A stretch of 64,000 bases of DNA from SIG440 sp045587485 (GCA_045587485.1 JAZNCI010000085.1:56387-120386), one strand, 5' to 3'. Positions 16,160-26,061 are shown, counted from the first letter of the stretch. Numbers and translations: made by a program. The notes: generated from the sequence alone by a model not told the origin.

Positions 16160-16699
16160 TTATTCAATTGTTTTGCCGAGGAATGTTGCTGCAGATTCGG
16201 CGAGCTTTTGCTCAAGCTCGCCAAAGTTATCCTTCTCGGGTGAGGATAAAAACATTACGGTACCTATTGCGTCGCCGTCGTATATAATCGGTGCGGCTAT
16301 ACCTGCCATAAAGGTATCATTGCCGTCAGATACGGAAATATTTTTTGCACCGCTTTTAAGAACATAGGTGCTTTTTTCTGACATTACCTTTTCGATATCA
16401 TCGGAAATCTTTTTGTTCATAAGCTCTTTTTTTGATACACCCGACACAGCGATTACGGTGTCTTTATCGGATATGCATGCTGGGATTCCGGCGGTGTGGG
16501 CGAGAGCCTCGGCATACTGACTGGCAAATTCTCCAAGCTCACCGATTGGCGAATATTTCTTGAAGATGACGGTTCCGTCGCTCTCGGTATAAATTTCCAG
16601 AGGGTCGCCTTCACGGATGCGCATGGTGCGTCTGATTTCTTTTGGGATAACTACCCTTCCCAAATCATCTATTCTTCTTACAATTCCTGTTGCTTTCAT
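16160..16699 (-). CDS. spoVT: Stage V sporulation protein T
   Basis: A 179-residue transcription regulator of the forespore (sigma-G regulon in Bacillus). The N-terminal AbrB-type swapped-hairpin DNA-binding domain (MKATGIVRRIDDLGRVVIP, then EIRRTMRIREGDPLEIY) is followed by a GAF-like domain from about residue 60. AGGAG lies just upstream of the ATG. It is the only unambiguous sporulation regulator in the window and the best evidence that the organism forms spores. It stands alone, divergent from the ABC exporter genes. Confidence 0.95.
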   Translation of the reverse strand: MKATGIVRRIDDLGRVVIPKEIRRTMRIREGDPLEIYTESDGTVIFKKYSPIGELGEFASQYAEALAHTAGIPACISDKDTVIAVSGVSKKELMNKKISDDIEKVMSEKSTYVLKSGAKNISVSDGNDTFMAGIAAPIIYDGDAIGTVMFLSSPEKDNFGELEQKLAESAATFLGKTIE

Positions 16700-16808
16700 A
16701 TATAATTGGCTCCTTTTGTTTTATTTTACAAATGTATTATCTGTCAAAAGGAAATTTTTATGTAAGGAAAAAGGTGGGAAATATTTTAAATTTTATTTAA
16801 TACTTTAG

Positions 16809-16837
16809 TTGATTTATAGTAAAATTTTTGATACAAT
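16809..16837 (+). promoter_or_regulatory. Probable promoter of the ABC exporter genes
   Basis: TTGATT (16809-16814), a 17-base spacer and TACAAT (16832-16837), 35 bases before the first ATG. Confidence 0.6.
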
Positions 16838-16871
16838 CATTAAATAAGAAACTTTATAAAGAGGTAATCAA

Positions 16872-18590
16872 ATGAAGTGGGTTTTTACATATTTAAAGCC
16901 GTTGCGTTCGAGAATTGCTGCCGGAACAACAATTAAGGTTATTGGCACCGTGGCGGAGCTTATAATTCCTTTTTTACTTAGTTACATACTTGAAAACGTA
17001 ATTCAGTCAAATAAAATACCGGCAATTTTATTTTACGGCGTTCTTATGGCGGTATGTGCTGTTGTTGCAAGCCTTGGCAACATTATTGCCAACAGAATGG
17101 CGGCAAAAACCACAATGATATTCTCTAACCGTATGAGAAGGGACCTTTTTTCAAAAACTCTTAATCTTTCCGCAAGAAGCATCGACAGTTTTACTATTCC
17201 GTCACTTGAGGCTAGAATAACTTCTGACACATATAATGTGCAGAATTTTATCGGAATGATACAGAGAATGGGTATTCGTGCCCCGATTCTTCTGGTGGGT
17301 GGCTCGGTTATTACAATGGTTATGGACAAAAAGCTTGCCCTTGTTATGATTGCCGCTTTGCCACTTATATTCATTGTTGTATACGGAATTTCGCGTATGG
17401 GTGTGCCTCTTTACTCCAAAGTTCAGCAATCGGTTGACGGAATGGTAAGGGTCGTCCGCGAGGATGCGCAGGGAATCCGTGTTATAAAAGCTCTTTCAAA
17501 GGTTGATTATGAGAATGCGCGTTATGACAAAGCAAATTTAACCCTCAGACGGAACGAGGCAAAAGCCGGAACAATTATGGGCATTGTAAATCCCGTAATG
17601 ACTTTGCTGATGAATATTGGTATTGTTGCGGTTGTGGCGGCAAGTGCCTATTTTGTTGCCAACAAAACATCATCTGCTACAACGGTTATTGCGTTTATGC
17701 AATATTTTACTCTTATATCAATGGCGATGATGACATTGTCAAGAATGTTTGTTATGTACACAAAGTGCGCCGCTTCTGCAAAACGAATTTTACAGGTAAT
17801 GGAGCAGGACAGCGAATTTAAAGTGATTGAGGACGACGGCAGGGGTGATGAATCTTATCACATCTCATTTGAAAACGTAACGTTTTCGTATCTTGGTAAA
17901 AAGGATAACTTAAAGGATATATCATTTTCTCTTAAAAAGGGCGAGAGACTTGGTATTATAGGTGCTACTGGAAGCGGAAAATCAACAATACTGCGTCTGC
18001 TTATGCGTCTTTACGATACGGATTCGGGTATTATACGTATTAACGGAAAGGATATCCGTGCATATTCACGGGCTGAACTTACTTCAATGTTTGGCATAGT
18101 ATTTCAGAATGATTTTCTCTATGCAGACTCAATAGAAGAAAATATACGTTTCGGACGTAACATTTCAACAGAGGATATTATCAGTGCGGCAAAAACCGCT
18201 CAGGCACACGACTTTATCAGTGCCTTTTCTGACGGATATTCCCACGGCGTAACTACCGGCGGGACAAATCTTTCGGGTGGTCAACGTCAGCGTCTGCTTA
18301 TATCAAGAGCCATAGCAGGACATCCTGAAATACTTATTCTTGACGATTCGTCTTCGGCACTTGATTACAAAACCGATGCAAATTTGCGTCAGGCCCTGTC
18401 AGATGATATACCTGATTCTACTGTTATAACGGTGGCACAACGAGTAAGCTCGGTCAAAAACTGCGACCTTATACTTGTTATTGAAGAAGGCGCTGTCATA
18501 GGATGTGGCAAGCACGAAGACCTTATGGCAAACTGTGTCGAATATAAAGAAATCAGCGATTCTCAGATGGGAGGTGCTTTTCTTGACTGA
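16872..18590 (+). CDS. ABC exporter half-transporter, subunit with the degenerate ATP site
   Basis: A 572-residue fused membrane/ATPase protein: six membrane helices in residues 1 to about 310, then an ATPase domain with Walker A GATGSGKST (near 367), signature LSGGQRQR and Walker B ILILDDSSSALD. The residue after the Walker B Asp is Asp where the catalytic Glu is expected, which marks the non-hydrolysing site of heterodimeric exporters of the BmrCD/TM287-288 type. The partner gene overlaps by eight bases. Substrate is unknown; multidrug or peptide export are the usual guesses. Confidence 0.9.
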   Translation: MKWVFTYLKPLRSRIAAGTTIKVIGTVAELIIPFLLSYILENVIQSNKIPAILFYGVLMAVCAVVASLGNIIANRMAAKTTMIFSNRMRRDLFSKTLNLSARSIDSFTIPSLEARITSDTYNVQNFIGMIQRMGIRAPILLVGGSVITMVMDKKLALVMIAALPLIFIVVYGISRMGVPLYSKVQQSVDGMVRVVREDAQGIRVIKALSKVDYENARYDKANLTLRRNEAKAGTIMGIVNPVMTLLMNIGIVAVVAASAYFVANKTSSATTVIAFMQYFTLISMAMMTLSRMFVMYTKCAASAKRILQVMEQDSEFKVIEDDGRGDESYHISFENVTFSYLGKKDNLKDISFSLKKGERLGIIGATGSGKSTILRLLMRLYDTDSGIIRINGKDIRAYSRAELTSMFGIVFQNDFLYADSIEENIRFGRNISTEDIISAAKTAQAHDFISAFSDGYSHGVTTGGTNLSGGQRQRLLISRAIAGHPEILILDDSSSALDYKTDANLRQALSDDIPDSTVITVAQRVSSVKNCDLILVIEEGAVIGCGKHEDLMANCVEYKEISDSQMGGAFLD

Positions 18591-20373
18591 CAAAAAGATA
18601 AAACCCAGAAACAGAAAAGGCATCTTTCTCAGGCTCAGCAAATATGTTCTGCAGCAATGGCCTTTGTTTATAATCGCCCTGCTTCTTACATTGGGAGCAA
18701 ATCAGCTTTCTCTCCTTGGGCCAAGATATTCGGGTACGGCAATTGATGCAATCCAGCATAAAGGCGGAGTGGATTTCGGGATTGTATTAAAAAACACAGG
18801 TTTTATGCTTGGCTGTTATGTAGTATCGGCGTTGCTTTCTTATGTACTGTCTCTAATAATGATACAGTTAAGTCAGAGAATTATATACAAGATGCGAAAA
18901 CAGGTCTTTGAAAAGCTGACAACCCTGCCCGTAAGTTATTTTGACACTCATGCAACAGGGGACATCATAAGCCATCTGTCATATGATATTGATACCATAA
19001 ATAGTACACTTTCTCACGATCTTATACAAATTATGACAAGTATCTATACGGTTGTGGGGTCACTTGCATTTATGTGGCAGATATCAAGACCTATGATTCT
19101 TGTATTTGTTCTCACCGTTCCGGCATCATTGCTGTTTACCAGATACCGCTCGCAAAAGGTTCGGCCGCTTTTCAGGAAAAGGGCAAAAAAGTATGGTGAA
19201 CTCAACGGATTTGCCGAAGAAATGCTCACCGGCTCACGAACAATTTCTGCTTATGGAACTCAGGATGTGATATCTTCACGTTTTAACAGTATAAACGACG
19301 AGGCAATGGATGCCTTCTACAAAGCCGAATATAACGGGGCTTTGCTCTTCCCGAGCATAAACCTTATTAACAACATCTCTCTTACACTTGTGGCAATTAT
19401 GGGCGGAATACTGTATATGTACTCCCAAAACGGTATGGTGCTTGCAGACTCGGCGTTCTTTATTACACTTGGCGGTGTGGCACAGTTCGTTCAGTATTCA
19501 AGGAAATTTGCAGGACCTATCAACGAATTTTCAAACATACTTCACGAAATTCAGTCAGCCTTCTCGGCGGCAGAACGTGTATTTGCTATTCTTGACGAAG
19601 AACCGGAGAAGGCAGATTCACCCGATGCCAAAGAGCTAAAGGATGTAATTGGCGATGTGGAGCTTTGTGATGTAACCTTTGGCTACACAGAGGACAAAAC
19701 TATATTGAAAAATGTATCTGTTAACGCCCCGAAAGGAAAGACTGTGGCGATTGTCGGCCCCACAGGTGCGGGTAAAACCACAATCATAAATCTGCTTATG
19801 CGTTTTTATGACCCCCAAAACGGCGAAATAGCGATAGACGGAGTACCTTCAATAAACCTGAAACGTTCAGATTTGAGGCTTGCATTTAATATGGTGCTTC
19901 AGGATACATGGTTATTCTGCGGCAGTATATACGACAACATTGTATACGGCAGAGAGGATGCAACTCCCGAGGAAGTTTATGCGGCAGCCAAAAGTGCAAA
20001 GATTGACTCATACATCAGAAGTTTGCCCGACGGATACGACACCGTGCTGTCTGATGACGGCGTAAATATATCCAAAGGGCAGAAGCAGCTTATAACAATT
20101 GCCCGTGCGTTTTTGTCAAAGGCACCAATTCTGATTCTTGACGAGGCAACCTCAAACGTTGACTCGCGTACAGAAATACAGATACAAAATGCTATGACTT
20201 TACTTATGGAAAATAAAACCTGCTTCATTATAGCACACAGACTGTCGACTATTCAGAATGCTGATACCATTCTGGTGGTTAAAGACGGAACTATCATTGA
20301 GCAGGGAAACCACGAAGAGCTTATAAACATGGGCGGTTTCTATTATTCGCTTTATAACTCACAATTCAATTAA
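18583..20373 (+). CDS. ABC exporter half-transporter, catalytic subunit
   Basis: A 596-residue partner of the preceding gene, with six membrane helices and an ATPase domain with Walker A GPTGAGKTT, Walker B ILILDEATSNVD with the catalytic Glu, and the H-loop IIAHRLST. Its signature reads ISKGQKQ instead of LSGGQ, which is the complementary defect in heterodimeric pairs: the good signature is supplied by the first subunit. I choose the TTG at 18583: GGGAGG lies eight bases upstream, and the start overlaps the stop of the first gene, favouring translational coupling and 1:1 synthesis. Confidence 0.9.
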   Translation: MTDKKIKPRNRKGIFLRLSKYVLQQWPLFIIALLLTLGANQLSLLGPRYSGTAIDAIQHKGGVDFGIVLKNTGFMLGCYVVSALLSYVLSLIMIQLSQRIIYKMRKQVFEKLTTLPVSYFDTHATGDIISHLSYDIDTINSTLSHDLIQIMTSIYTVVGSLAFMWQISRPMILVFVLTVPASLLFTRYRSQKVRPLFRKRAKKYGELNGFAEEMLTGSRTISAYGTQDVISSRFNSINDEAMDAFYKAEYNGALLFPSINLINNISLTLVAIMGGILYMYSQNGMVLADSAFFITLGGVAQFVQYSRKFAGPINEFSNILHEIQSAFSAAERVFAILDEEPEKADSPDAKELKDVIGDVELCDVTFGYTEDKTILKNVSVNAPKGKTVAIVGPTGAGKTTIINLLMRFYDPQNGEIAIDGVPSINLKRSDLRLAFNMVLQDTWLFCGSIYDNIVYGREDATPEEVYAAAKSAKIDSYIRSLPDGYDTVLSDDGVNISKGQKQLITIARAFLSKAPILILDEATSNVDSRTEIQIQNAMTLLMENKTCFIIAHRLSTIQNADTILVVKDGTIIEQGNHEELINMGGFYYSLYNSQFN

Positions 20374-20380
20374 AAAAATG

Positions 20381-20410
20381 AAACAGCCGGATATATATCC
20401 GGCTGTTTTT
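20381..20410 (+). terminator. Terminator of the ABC exporter operon
   Basis: AAACAGCCGGAT pairs with ATCCGGCTGTTT around a 4-6 base AT loop, followed by further T residues. Confidence 0.9.
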
Positions 20411-20478
20411 GGTGTAGAATTTTTAAACTTATTTGAAACATCTGTAAAAGACATTTCCTTGGTATTTGTTCGGTACTA

Positions 20479-20685
20479 TTATTTTGCCTCAAGACCGAAA
20501 CGTTTTCTGAACTTGTCAACACGTCCGCCTGTGTCAACCAACTTCTGCTTACCGGTATAGAAAGGATGGCAAGCTGAGCAAATTTCGATAGAAACATTCT
20601 CTTTAGTTGAACCTGTTTCGATAACATTTCCGCAAGCACACTTGATAGTTGTTTCTTTATAATCGGGATGTATTCCTGCTTTCAT
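20479..20685 (-). CDS. rpmE: 50S ribosomal protein L31, zinc-binding form
   Basis: A 68-residue L31 with the zinc ligands Cys16, Cys18, Cys36 and Cys39, and the C-terminal YTGKQKLVDTGGRVDKFRKR stretch of the family. The Cys-containing form is the one used under zinc sufficiency. Single gene with its own promoter, downstream of the aro operon on the same strand. Confidence 0.97.
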   Translation of the reverse strand: MKAGIHPDYKETTIKCACGNVIETGSTKENVSIEICSACHPFYTGKQKLVDTGGRVDKFRKRFGLEAK

Positions 20686-20734
20686 CTATATTTCACCTCT
20701 TTCTTTAGAGTTGTTAGCCAAATCAGCATTGTTT

Positions 20735-20763
20735 ATTATAACACAAGCTGTTTATAAATGCAA
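20735..20763 (-). promoter_or_regulatory. Promoter of rpmE
   Basis: On the minus strand TTGCAT (20763-20758), a 17-base spacer and TATAAT (20740-20735). It lies in the gap between aroE and rpmE. Confidence 0.65.
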
Positions 20764-20780
20764 GTGTTATTTTGAAAAAA

Positions 20781-21632
20781 TTATATTTTTTTCATCCGTT
20801 CCTGAATTTTCGCTTTTAGATAAAGAAAGTCAAGGGCGGTATCAAGAAAGATTTCATCCGCCAAAAGCCCTTGATATATCAGCATATCAAGGCCGTTGAG
20901 GGTATCAAGACCAAGACGGGATGCCTCGGTTAAAAGACAGGTCATTTCCGGCTTGTAGATAAGGTCATAAACAAGTGAGCCCTTTTGCAATGCTTTCAAA
21001 AACGAAAAATCTTCAAAGTCACAGCCGATACCCTCCATACCAAGGGGGGTGCCGTTTATCAGGATGTGACAGTCTTCACAGTACTTTGTCATTTCTGCAA
21101 TATTAAGTTCGCCGCAGAGAATTTTTGTCCCTGTTTTTTCAAAAACATTTTCTGCAAGTGTCTGAGCGCCGGAGAGAGTTCTGTTTAAAACAACAATCGA
21201 ACCAGCATCGTCAAGAGCCATTTTAAGGGCAATAGTGGATGCAACTCCGCCTGAGCCGAAAATGACAATATTTTTGCCTTTGCAGTCATAGCCATTGTCT
21301 TTCATTGCACGTAAACAGCCCTGACCGTCGGTGTTATAGCCCAAAAGACGGGTGCCATCCACCTTGACAGTGTTCACAGCGTCAAAAATCTGAGCGTCAT
21401 GACTAATAAAATCAAGATGTGGAATAATGTCCTGCTTGTGTGGCATAGTCAGGTTAAACCCCTTCATATCAAGGCGCTTATCAGATGTTAAGAAGGGAGA
21501 AAGCCTGCCTTTGGCAATGCGAATTTTGTGGTATTCATAGTCGATGCCCAGCTCCTCAAGAACGGTTGAATGTATCACCGGTGAAAGACTGTGGGCAATA
21601 GGGTCACCGATAACCGCAAGATTAATCTTCAT
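20781..21632 (-). CDS. aroE: Shikimate dehydrogenase
   Basis: Reduces 3-dehydroshikimate to shikimate with NADPH, the fourth step of the pathway. A 283-residue AroE with the substrate loop SLSP (15-18), the catalytic Lys66 in NLTMPHK, the dinucleotide fold IFGSGGVAST and the C-terminal GLDMLIYQG. It is the last gene of the aro operon and overlaps aroQ by 11 bases. Confidence 0.96.
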   Translation of the reverse strand: MKINLAVIGDPIAHSLSPVIHSTVLEELGIDYEYHKIRIAKGRLSPFLTSDKRLDMKGFNLTMPHKQDIIPHLDFISHDAQIFDAVNTVKVDGTRLLGYNTDGQGCLRAMKDNGYDCKGKNIVIFGSGGVASTIALKMALDDAGSIVVLNRTLSGAQTLAENVFEKTGTKILCGELNIAEMTKYCEDCHILINGTPLGMEGIGCDFEDFSFLKALQKGSLVYDLIYKPEMTCLLTEASRLGLDTLNGLDMLIYQGLLADEIFLDTALDFLYLKAKIQERMKKI

Positions 21633-22074
21633 TTATATCATTTACCTCTTCTTTAAGGTAGTCAAGAGCAAGAAGGTATCCCCGAAAGCCCAGACCTGAA
21701 ATCTGACCCACGCAGGCAGGAGCGGTCACAGATTTGCGTCGGAATTCTTCGCGCTTGTGAATATTGGAAAGGTGCACCTCAATTGTGGGGATGTTTACCG
21801 AGGAAAGAGCATCGCAGATTGCATAGCTATAATGTGTATATGCACCCGGATTGATAATGATTGCGTCATAGTTCCCCAGAGCGTGATGAATAAAATCAAT
21901 AATTTCGCCTTCGCTGTTGCTTTGCAAAACGGTTGTATCGACATCAATTGTAGCAGCATAATCCTCAATGTATGCCTCAAGGTCGGCATAGGTTTTGCTG
22001 CCGTAAATTCTGGGCTCACGAATACCCAGCATATTAAGGTTAGGACCGTTGATTACCATAATTTTTTCAGCCAT
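21622..22074 (-). CDS. aroQ: 3-Dehydroquinate dehydratase, type II
   Basis: Dehydrates 3-dehydroquinate, the third step. A 150-residue type II enzyme with NGPNLNMLG (9-17), the catalytic Tyr24 in the flexible lid, NPGAYTHYS (75-83) and the general-acid His101 in EVHLSN. It overlaps aroK by eight bases and aroE by eleven. Confidence 0.97.
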   Translation of the reverse strand: MAEKIMVINGPNLNMLGIREPRIYGSKTYADLEAYIEDYAATIDVDTTVLQSNSEGEIIDFIHHALGNYDAIIINPGAYTHYSYAICDALSSVNIPTIEVHLSNIHKREEFRRKSVTAPACVGQISGLGFRGYLLALDYLKEEVNDINED

Positions 22075-22570
22075 TGTAAGTGTTCACCTCGTTTATAATT
22101 TTATCTGCCAGTGCATCAAGTGCACCGCAATTTTTAATTTCAATATTACAAAAGTCTTTGTATTTTAAAATGCGTCTTTCATAAAGGTCAAAAATTCGGT
22201 TTCTGCCCTCTGCAAGAAGGGGGCGAGAACTTGTGTCAACATTTCTTGCAATATCTTCGGGGGAGCGGTTGATAAAGACAACAACTCCGCTCTTTTGAAG
22301 AATTTCCTTGTTTTCGTGACGCTCAACAACGCCTCCGCCGGTTGCAATTATACAGTGTCTTTTTTGGGATAGCCGCCGCAAAATAACGGTTTCCTCACGG
22401 CGAAAATTCTCCTCGCCGTATTTGGCAAAATATTTCGGAATATCGGGGCATACTTTTTCGGTAAATACCTTATCAGAATCTGCAAATTCAATATTCAGCT
22501 TTTTTGCAATAAGCCTGCCAATGGTGGTTTTGCCGCAGCCGGGCATTCCGATAAGAATAATGTTTTGCAT
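22067..22570 (-). CDS. aroK: Shikimate kinase
   Basis: Phosphorylates shikimate with ATP, the fifth step. A 167-residue P-loop kinase with GMPGCGKTT (8-16), the Asp in ADSD that binds shikimate, ATGGGVV and the lid Arg in SRPLL. I start at 22570 (MQNIILIGMPG), which has AAAGGAG ten bases upstream; the ATG twelve codons earlier would lie inside the end of pheA. Confidence 0.96.
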   Translation of the reverse strand: MQNIILIGMPGCGKTTIGRLIAKKLNIEFADSDKVFTEKVCPDIPKYFAKYGEENFRREETVILRRLSQKRHCIIATGGGVVERHENKEILQKSGVVVFINRSPEDIARNVDTSSRPLLAEGRNRIFDLYERRILKYKDFCNIEIKNCGALDALADKIINEVNTYNG

Positions 22571-22577
22571 AAAGCAT

Positions 22578-23720
22578 TTACTCCTTTGTAAAGGGATAGT
22601 TGCCAAGTATTTTCAGGTATGTGGTGCTCTCGGCGACAGTCTCCATAACTTGTTGAACCTTTTCATCAAGAAGATTTCCTTCAAAATCCACAAAGAACGT
22701 ATATTCGAAGTTTTTGTCGTGACGGGGACGTGATTCAATTTTTACCAGATTAAGCCCGTTAATTGAAAATTCCGAAAGAATGTGGCTCAGAGCACCGCTT
22801 TCGTTGGGCAGGGTAAAGAGTATGCTGATTTTGTTGCATTCAATGTTGAGAACTCCTTTTTTGGCAACTGCAACAAAGCGTGTCACATTGTTGTGGATTG
22901 TGCTGATGTTGTCGGCTAAAATTTTAAGACCATAAATATCGGCGCATCTTGAGTCTGCAATTGCTGCCTTTGACTTTTCGCCCATACCGGCAATCAGCTT
23001 TGCAGCCATTGCGGTGTTATAATATGCCTGAAATTCTATTTTGGGATAGCGTTTAAAAAAATCCTTGCACTGCAGATAGCCCTGCTCGTGTGAATAGACT
23101 GTTTCGATATCCGAAAGCTCTGCCTCGGGATGTGCCACAAGGCAGTGTTCAATCTCTGTGTCAACCTCACCCACAATATAAAAATCACGCGTTTCAAGAA
23201 GGTTATAAACCCCTGAAATTGAGCCGGTAGAGGCGTTTTCGAGGGGGAGTACAGCATAATCTGCATTGTTTGATTCCACAGCATCAAGAGCCTCGGCAAA
23301 GGTCATCACATTTATGCGTTTGCAATTATCTCCGAAAATCTTCATCAGCGCAGTTTCGCTGTTTGCACCTTCAACCCCCTGAAATACAACAGTGGGGTTG
23401 CTTTTCAGTTGTACGCTGTCAAAAATTTTATCAAGGCTGATGTCTGATTTATTTGCAGTCAGTAGTTTTTGTTGAGCTGCACGGCTGATGGACATAACTG
23501 ATGAAAAGAAATCATATACGGCAGTTGCTTTTTCGGGTGATACCTGTGACATTTTATTTTCAAGTATTTCCTTTTCACGTAATTGGTCATAAACGGGCAG
23601 ATTGTTTGCTTTTTTATAGTCAGCGACAGCCTTGCTGCATTCCATTCGCTCAAGGAACAAAGGAAGAAGCTGATTGTCAATCTCGTCAATTTTTTTTCGC
23701 TGAATTTCAAGATTGTTCAT
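22578..23720 (-). CDS. pheA: Bifunctional chorismate mutase/prephenate dehydratase
   Basis: Converts chorismate to prephenate and then phenylpyruvate, the committed route to Phe. A 380-residue P-protein: an AroQ-type chorismate mutase helix bundle (residues 1 to about 90, starting NNLEIQRKKIDEID), a prephenate dehydratase domain (about 105-285, with FQGVEGANSE and the catalytic Thr region NNVTRF), and a C-terminal ACT domain (about 295-375) with the Phe-sensing ESRP motif. The enzyme is therefore likely to be feedback-inhibited by Phe. No prephenate dehydrogenase (tyrA) lies in the operon. Confidence 0.96.
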   Translation of the reverse strand: MNNLEIQRKKIDEIDNQLLPLFLERMECSKAVADYKKANNLPVYDQLREKEILENKMSQVSPEKATAVYDFFSSVMSISRAAQQKLLTANKSDISLDKIFDSVQLKSNPTVVFQGVEGANSETALMKIFGDNCKRINVMTFAEALDAVESNNADYAVLPLENASTGSISGVYNLLETRDFYIVGEVDTEIEHCLVAHPEAELSDIETVYSHEQGYLQCKDFFKRYPKIEFQAYYNTAMAAKLIAGMGEKSKAAIADSRCADIYGLKILADNISTIHNNVTRFVAVAKKGVLNIECNKISILFTLPNESGALSHILSEFSINGLNLVKIESRPRHDKNFEYTFFVDFEGNLLDEKVQQVMETVAESTTYLKILGNYPFTKE

Positions 23721-23734
23721 CTATTACACCCACT

Positions 23735-24802
23735 TTAAATTAATTTACTTTCTAAAATGGCAAGAGCTGCAGCACATTCTACCACAACAGCCGCGCGTTG
23801 CACAATACAGGGGTCGTGTCTGCCCTTTATTTCAATGGTTGTATTTGTCATTGTGTCGGCGTCAACAGTATTTTGTGTACAGGCGATAGAGGGGGTGGGT
23901 TTAATTGCTACAGAGAAGATAATTGGCATACCGTTTGTTATACCGCCGTTAATGCCGCCATTGTTGTTGGTTTCAGTAAAAATTTTTTCACCATCTGTAA
24001 CAAACGGGTCGTTTGCCTCAAATCCGGTCATATTACACAGGTCAAAGCCTTTGCCAAATTCAATTCCTTTGACAGCGGGGATTGAAAACATCATTGATGA
24101 AATAAGGCTTTCAACCGATGCAAAAAAGGGCGAACCAAAACCTGGTCTAACACCTGCTATCGCACACTCAATAACACCGCCTACCGAATTTTTGTGTGAT
24201 AATGCGTCGGTGATTTCCTTTTGCATTGCATTTCCGATAGCATCATCTGTTACGGGGAAAGGCTTTGCAGAGATTTCTGAAAGAAATTCTTTGGATAGTT
24301 CACAGTCAAGAAAAGATTTTTCTTCAATGCCGTGAACTGATTTGATGTGACAGCCGATGGTTATGCCGTCATTGGATAAAACCTGTTTGGCAATTGCACC
24401 GGCAAAAACAATCGGTGCCGTGATTCTACCCGAAAAGTGTCCGCCACCGCGAAAATCGTGACTCTTGCCGTATTTTTTAAATCCCGTAAAATCTGCGTGA
24501 CCGGGACGGAGCAGATTTGGGGTATAGTCCTTTGAACGTGTGTTGGTATTGCGAATAATTCCGCAGATAGGAGTTCCACAGGTCTTACCTTTAAAAACAC
24601 CCGACAGAATTTCAACCTCGTCGGCTTCCTTGCGGGGGGTTGACAGCTTATCTTTGCCCGGTGCACGACGCTGCATTTCACGGCGGATGAAATCCGTATC
24701 AATTGTGATGCCCGACGGAATTCCGTCTAAAACCACGCCAATGCCGCCTCCGTGGGATTCACCAAAAATGCTGATTTTCAGCTTGCTGCCCCAAGTATTC
24801 AT
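23735..24802 (-). CDS. aroC: Chorismate synthase
   Basis: Forms chorismate from EPSP, the seventh step, using reduced FMN. A 355-residue enzyme with the three family signatures: GESHGGGIGVVLDG near the N-terminus, GKSHDFRGGGHFSGR in the middle, and KGRHDPC near the C-terminus. It overlaps aroA as ATGA, so translation is coupled. Confidence 0.97.
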   Translation of the reverse strand: MNTWGSKLKISIFGESHGGGIGVVLDGIPSGITIDTDFIRREMQRRAPGKDKLSTPRKEADEVEILSGVFKGKTCGTPICGIIRNTNTRSKDYTPNLLRPGHADFTGFKKYGKSHDFRGGGHFSGRITAPIVFAGAIAKQVLSNDGITIGCHIKSVHGIEEKSFLDCELSKEFLSEISAKPFPVTDDAIGNAMQKEITDALSHKNSVGGVIECAIAGVRPGFGSPFFASVESLISSMMFSIPAVKGIEFGKGFDLCNMTGFEANDPFVTDGEKIFTETNNNGGINGGITNGMPIIFSVAIKPTPSIACTQNTVDADTMTNTTIEIKGRHDPCIVQRAAVVVECAAALAILESKLI

Positions 24803-26061
24803 TCTGCATTACCACCTAACTTTATATAATCTTCAAAAAAACTTGGATACGACTTTGTTACGGCTTTTTTTGCCCCTCTGATGACAACATCACCCTCACA
24901 ACGGCAGGCGGCAATTGCTGCTGCCATTGCAATGCGATGGTCGTTCCAGCTTGAAACATTGGCACCGTTTAAAACCTGTTTCCCGTAAATTTCCAGAAAG
25001 TCCGGACCTTCAGTAATGCTTGCACCCATTTTTGTCAGCAGGTCGGTAATTGCTGCCAGACGGTCGCTTTCTTTAATGCGAAGACGTCCGGCATTCTCGA
25101 TACGGCTTGTGCCCTTGCAAAAGCAAAAGAGTACCGCGAGAATGGGAACAAGGTCGGGTACGGCATCTGCATCAATTGTTGTTCCGTGCATATTTGCGGT
25201 AGAGTGGGCGCGAAAAGAGTTTTTGCTGATGCGCTCAACTGTGGCACCGGTACTTTCAATAATTTCAATTATTGCTTTGTCGCCCTGCAGACTGTCATTA
25301 TCAAGCCCGCTGCAGGTAATGTCGCAACCCAAAGCCCCTGACACAAGCCAGAAGGCAGCATTTGAAAAATCGCCTTCAATGGTATAGCTTTGAGCCTTGT
25401 ATTTTTGATTTCCTTTTATAATGAAGGAAGAATAATTTTCGTTTTTAATTTCTATGCCGAATTTTTTCAGCACGTCAAGGGTAATGTCGACATATGCCCG
25501 TGATGTAAGAGTTCCTTTAATTTTTATTTCGCTGTCACCGTCAAGAAGGGGAAGGGCATATAAAAGACCTGTTATAAACTGTGAGCTTATCCGTCCGTCG
25601 ATGGTGTATGTGCCCGAGGTAAGTCTGCCGCACACCGAAAGAGTTCCGTCTTCAAGGGAGTATTTTATGTTTTTTTCATTAAAAATCTCAAAGTATGGGT
25701 CAAGGGGTCTTTCCATCAGCCGTCCGTGACCGGTAAAGCGTACTTCGTCATACATTGCCATTGCAACAGGAATAAAAAAGCGCAGGGTAGAGCCGCTTTC
25801 ACCGCAGTCAAGAAAAATAGAGGAAGAAGGCTTGCTGCTTTTTTCGATTGTTGCACAGGCAGTTTTTTTGTTGTATTTCCATTTTGCACCAAGTTGTGCG
25901 GCACAGTCAAGGGTTGCCGAGATATCTGCAGATAAGTGCAGATTTTTAATCAGGCATTTATCCTTTGCGAGAAAGGCCGCAATGACCGCGCGGTGAGCAT
26001 AGCTCTTTGACGGCGGTGCCTGAACGGTGCCTGAAAGCACCTGAGGCGTAATTTTTACCAT
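24799..26061 (-). CDS. aroA: 3-Phosphoshikimate 1-carboxyvinyltransferase (EPSP synthase)
   Basis: The sixth step, joining phosphoenolpyruvate and shikimate 3-phosphate. A 420-residue two-domain enzyme with PPSKSYAHRA near the N-terminus, CGESGSTLRFF (about 86-96), the catalytic Asp in DAVPDLVP, and RIKESDR. It overlaps aroB by seven bases and aroC by four. Confidence 0.96.
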   Translation of the reverse strand: MVKITPQVLSGTVQAPPSKSYAHRAVIAAFLAKDKCLIKNLHLSADISATLDCAAQLGAKWKYNKKTACATIEKSSKPSSSIFLDCGESGSTLRFFIPVAMAMYDEVRFTGHGRLMERPLDPYFEIFNEKNIKYSLEDGTLSVCGRLTSGTYTIDGRISSQFITGLLYALPLLDGDSEIKIKGTLTSRAYVDITLDVLKKFGIEIKNENYSSFIIKGNQKYKAQSYTIEGDFSNAAFWLVSGALGCDITCSGLDNDSLQGDKAIIEIIESTGATVERISKNSFRAHSTANMHGTTIDADAVPDLVPILAVLFCFCKGTSRIENAGRLRIKESDRLAAITDLLTKMGASITEGPDFLEIYGKQVLNGANVSSWNDHRIAMAAAIAACRCEGDVVIRGAKKAVTKSYPSFFEDYIKLGGNAE

